DNA of 64,000 nucleotides. It comes from Exercitatus varius (lineage in GTDB: Bacteria; Pseudomonadota; Gammaproteobacteria; Enterobacterales; Pasteurellaceae). How positions within the stretch are numbered: position 1 is the stretch's first letter; each line of letters opens with the position of its first letter. The notes beneath the pieces were generated by a model. That model ran no database searches. It worked only from the letters and a program-made list of their open reading frames with translations, and was not told the DNA's origin. The stretch lies in NCBI RefSeq assembly GCF_029577735.1, contig NZ_JARQTO010000005.1, forward strand, positions 1-64,000. Direction: 5' to 3'. Shown here piece after piece: positions 61,677 to 64,000 of this stretch. Made by a program: the position numbers and the translations under genes.

Positions 61677-61814
61677 GTATTATTAGATAATCACTTTATT
61701 CTCCCTATTAGCGAAAATGCCCGAATTTACACCCCAAATTTTGCACAATCTTATTTAATTCGAGGTGTCATTCAAGCGCTAAGAGAAAATGATTTTATTG
61801 GTGGATTAGATTAA
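61677..61814 (+). pseudogene. Possible 3' remnant of an unknown gene
   Basis: An open frame without start codon emerges from the REP at 61,673 and runs 45 codons to TAA at 61,812. It has protein-like composition (for example YTPNFAQSYLIRGVIQALRE, then NDFIGGLD at the end). I do not recognise the family. It may be the tail of a gene cut by the REP insertion, or chance. Confidence 0.35.
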
Positions 61815-61901
61815 ATAATTTTTTTGTACTCATGCGTTTCCGCCGTATTAGGATATGAGATTTTGAATTCCACCACAAAGGCAAAAAACGCTTAAAATTT
61901 T

Positions 61902-61911
61902 GACCGCACTT
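61902..61911 (-). repeat. Uptake sequence between two REP elements
   Basis: GACCGCACTT within the 61,815-61,940 stretch, which otherwise shows no gene. Confidence 0.85.
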
Positions 61912-61940
61912 TAGGATGAAAGATTGTTAAGATAAAAAAT

Positions 61941-62014
61941 GATAGCGCGCGTCTCCCGACGCGTGCTTAGTTTTAAGGGATAAAAAAGGCACGCGTCAGG
62001 AGACGCGCGCCATC
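61941..62014. repeat. REP pair (BIME-like), 74 bp
   Basis: Left arm GCGCGCGTCTCCCGACGCG, linker, right arm GGCACGCGTCAGGAGACGCG. It ends 28 bp before the purL stop codon and may protect or terminate the purL transcript. Confidence 0.92.
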
Positions 62015-62042
62015 TTTTGAGTTATGTAATTAAACAAAACTC

Positions 62043-64000
62043 TTATTTAAAAAACACCCTCGCATTTCTAAACAACCGCATCCATGCACCGTCTTCATTC
62101 CAGTCTTCCGGATGCCATGAGTTGCTGACGGTGCGGAATACGCGTTCCGGGTGCGGCATCATGATTGCCACGCGTCCGTTGGCGTTGCTGAGGGCGGTGA
62201 TGCCGTCTACGGAGCCGTTCGGGTTGGCCGGGTAAACTTCTGTCGGTTGGATGTTGTTGTCTACAAATTGTGCGACAATTAAACCCTGATCCCGTAAGCC
62301 TTGTAGTTGTCCTTCATGTTTGAATTCGACACGACCTTCGCCGTGAGATACGGCGATCGGCATATGAGAACCCGCCATGCCTTGGAACCAAACGGAATGG
62401 CTTTCGTTAATGCGAACTAATGCCGCGCGCGCCTCAAAACGTTCGGAAGTGTTGCGTACGAAACGCGGCCAGTTTTCCGTGCCCGGGATAATTTCCGCCA
62501 GATTGGATAACATTTGGCAGCCGTTACAAATCCCGATAGCGAGGGTATCTTCGCGGTTGAAAAAGGTCTCGAATTGATCGCGAAGTGCGGTGTTAAATAA
62601 CACGGATTTTGCCCAGCCGCCGCCGGCACCCAATACGTCGCCGTAAGAGAAGCCGCCGCAAGCCACTAACGCGTTAAAATCTTTTAAGTTCCGGCGCGCC
62701 GCGTGCAAATCGCTCATATGTACGTCCACCGCTTCGAAGCCGGCACGCTCAAAGGCCGCCGCCATTTCTACATGGCTGTTCACGCCCTGTTCGCGCAGCA
62801 CGGCAATACGCGGCTTGACGCCTTTGGCAATGTAAGGAGCGGCAATGTCTTCGTTAATATCGTAAGTTAAATGCGCGCTGAAACCTTTGTCGTCAGCGTT
62901 TTTCTTGGCTTCGAATTCTTGATCGGCGCATACCGGATTGTCGCGCAGACGTTGCATTTGATGGGTCAATTCCGCCCAGATTCCGCGTAATTCGGAACGT
63001 TTCTCGGCGAGCAACACTTTAGTGCCGCGCACGATTTCAAATTCGTCGTTATTGTTAACCGTACCGATTTCTTTGGTTAAGTGAATTAATCCGTGTTGGC
63101 TTAATACCTCGCGCACCGCGTTCACGTCGTTTTCTTTCACCTGAATCACGGCGCCCAACTCTTCGTTAAACAACACCGCTAAGTCGTTATCGCCCAAAGC
63201 GCTGATATCCACGGATACGCCGCAGTGACCGGCGAACGCCATTTCCGCCAAAGTAGTGATTAAACCGCCGTCGGAACGGTCGTGATACGCCAATAATTTT
63301 TCCTGCTGCACCAAAGTTTGCATGGCGTCGAAGAAGCCTTTCAAGGTTGCCGGATTTTCCACATCCGCCGGTTTGTCGCCTAATTGTTTATAAACCTGCG
63401 CAAGTGCGGTCGCGCCCAGACGATTTTTTCCTTCGCCCAAATCAATCAGCAATAAACGGCTGTAGCCTTTGTCGGTGCGCAGTTGCGGGGTGACGGTTTT
63501 GCGCACGTCTTCCACCCGCGCAAAGGCGGAAATCACTAATGATAACGGTGCGGTCACGGTTTTTTGTTCGCCGTTTTCATTCCAGGTGGTTTTCATCGAC
63601 ATGGAATCTTTTCCCACCGGAACGGTTAAGCCCAAGGCCGGACAAAGTTCTTCGCCCACGGCTTTTACCGCTTCGTAAAGTCCGGCGTCTTCGCCTTGAT
63701 GGCCCGCCGCCGACATCCAGTTGGCGGACAATTTAATCCGTTTAATGTCGCCGATATTGGCGGCGGCGATATTGGTGACGGATTCCGCCACCGCCAAACG
63801 GGCGGAAGCGCCGAAATCCAACAACGCCGCCGGTGCACGTTCGCCCATAGACATGGCTTCGCCGTGATAGGTGTCCAACGCCGCAGTAGTCACCGCCACA
63901 TCGGATACCGGAATCTGCCACGGTCCCACCATTTGATCGCGCGCCACCATGCCGGTCACGGAACGGTCGCCGATGGTGATCAGGAAGGTTTTTTCCGCTA
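62043..64000 (-). CDS. purL: Phosphoribosylformylglycinamidine synthase, C-terminal half (runs off right edge)
   Basis: Fourth step of purine synthesis: FGAR + Gln + ATP to FGAM. The visible 652 codons include the second half of the synthetase domain (ITIGDRSVTGMVARDQMVGP, VGKDSMSMKTTW, YHDRSDGGLITTLAEMAF). The glutaminase domain has the nucleophile Cys in AIGICNGCQMLSNL, and His/Glu in MMPHPERVFR. The reading frame is open to the window edge (AEKTFLITIG), so the Met at 63,959 is internal. Full-length homologues are about 1300 aa. An uptake sequence lies at 63,402-63,411. Confidence 0.97.
   Translation of the reverse strand, partial: AEKTFLITIGDRSVTGMVARDQMVGPWQIPVSDVAVTTAALDTYHGEAMSMGERAPAALLDFGASARLAVAESVTNIAAANIGDIKRIKLSANWMSAAGHQGEDAGLYEAVKAVGEELCPALGLTVPVGKDSMSMKTTWNENGEQKTVTAPLSLVISAFARVEDVRKTVTPQLRTDKGYSRLLLIDLGEGKNRLGATALAQVYKQLGDKPADVENPATLKGFFDAMQTLVQQEKLLAYHDRSDGGLITTLAEMAFAGHCGVSVDISALGDNDLAVLFNEELGAVIQVKENDVNAVREVLSQHGLIHLTKEIGTVNNNDEFEIVRGTKVLLAEKRSELRGIWAELTHQMQRLRDNPVCADQEFEAKKNADDKGFSAHLTYDINEDIAAPYIAKGVKPRIAVLREQGVNSHVEMAAAFERAGFEAVDVHMSDLHAARRNLKDFNALVACGGFSYGDVLGAGGGWAKSVLFNTALRDQFETFFNREDTLAIGICNGCQMLSNLAEIIPGTENWPRFVRNTSERFEARAALVRINESHSVWFQGMAGSHMPIAVSHGEGRVEFKHEGQLQGLRDQGLIVAQFVDNNIQPTEVYPANPNGSVDGITALSNANGRVAIMMPHPERVFRTVSNSWHPEDWNEDGAWMRLFRNARVFFK

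Noticed and set aside
63959..64000. Treating the Met at 63,959 as the start of a short PurL
   Set aside because: The frame is open to the window edge and the upstream residues (AEKTFLITIGDRSVTG) are conserved PurL sequence.

Overview
The window looks like a chromosomal segment of a Pasteurellaceae bacterium. The Haemophilus/Actinobacillus-type DNA uptake sequence AAGTGCGGTC (or its complement) occurs again and again, between genes and inside them. The gene content (tufB with its four tRNAs, the HI1009-HI1015-like threonate genes, a Tat-type cpdB, orphan potD, RsmJ/TrmA/RluE) fits that family. A secreted tannase/feruloyl-esterase-like protein and threonate catabolism would suit a rumen or plant-exposed member such as the Basfia/Mannheimia succiniciproducens group. 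The species is an inference.

Layout. 0-0.75 kb: the thrU-tyrU-glyT-thrT-tufB operon (minus strand) with a clear promoter. 0.9-1.9 kb: coaA. 2.0-21.0 kb: one long minus-strand Wzy-dependent capsule/exopolysaccharide cluster, reading from wbpA to wzc. It encodes a UDP-GlcNAc3NAcA pathway (WbpA, B, E, D), three glycosyltransferases, Wzx, Wzy, a PglC-like initiating phosphoglycosyltransferase, an ATP-grasp ligase, a HAD protein, a DegT aminotransferase, a membrane 4,6-dehydratase, Wza and a Wzc homologue. The Wzc homologue appears to have lost its kinase motifs, and no wzb is present. 21.8-25.2 kb: def, a nested-palindrome element, fmt, rsmB. 25.3-27.3 kb: an OPT peptide transporter. 27.4-33.4 kb: a threonate catabolic cluster (ltnD, otnK, otnC, otnI, gntP) divergent from a DeoR-type regulator. 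33.6-38.2 kb: cpdB and gyrB.

38.2-43.6 kb: a complete type II-C CRISPR-Cas locus. A tracrRNA gene lies on the minus strand upstream of cas9, followed by cas9-cas1-cas2 (plus), a strong bidirectional terminator and an eight-repeat array read from the minus strand. Every repeat ends in a perfect extended -10 promoter. A 16-bp inverted duplication links the tracrRNA anti-repeat to the cas9 upstream region.

43.7-64 kb: ftsY, rsmD, yagU, selB, selA, tannase-like esterase, potD, a PuuB-like oxidase, rluE, rsmJ, trmA, ridA, udp, a Fur-box-controlled DUF4198 protein and cdd. Next comes a REP/BIME-type repeat region around a REP-associated transposase gene broken by one in-frame TAG, and finally the C-terminal part of purL, which runs off the right edge. 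All coordinates and residue positions were worked out by hand from the sequence. Family assignments rest on recalled motifs, not on searches.
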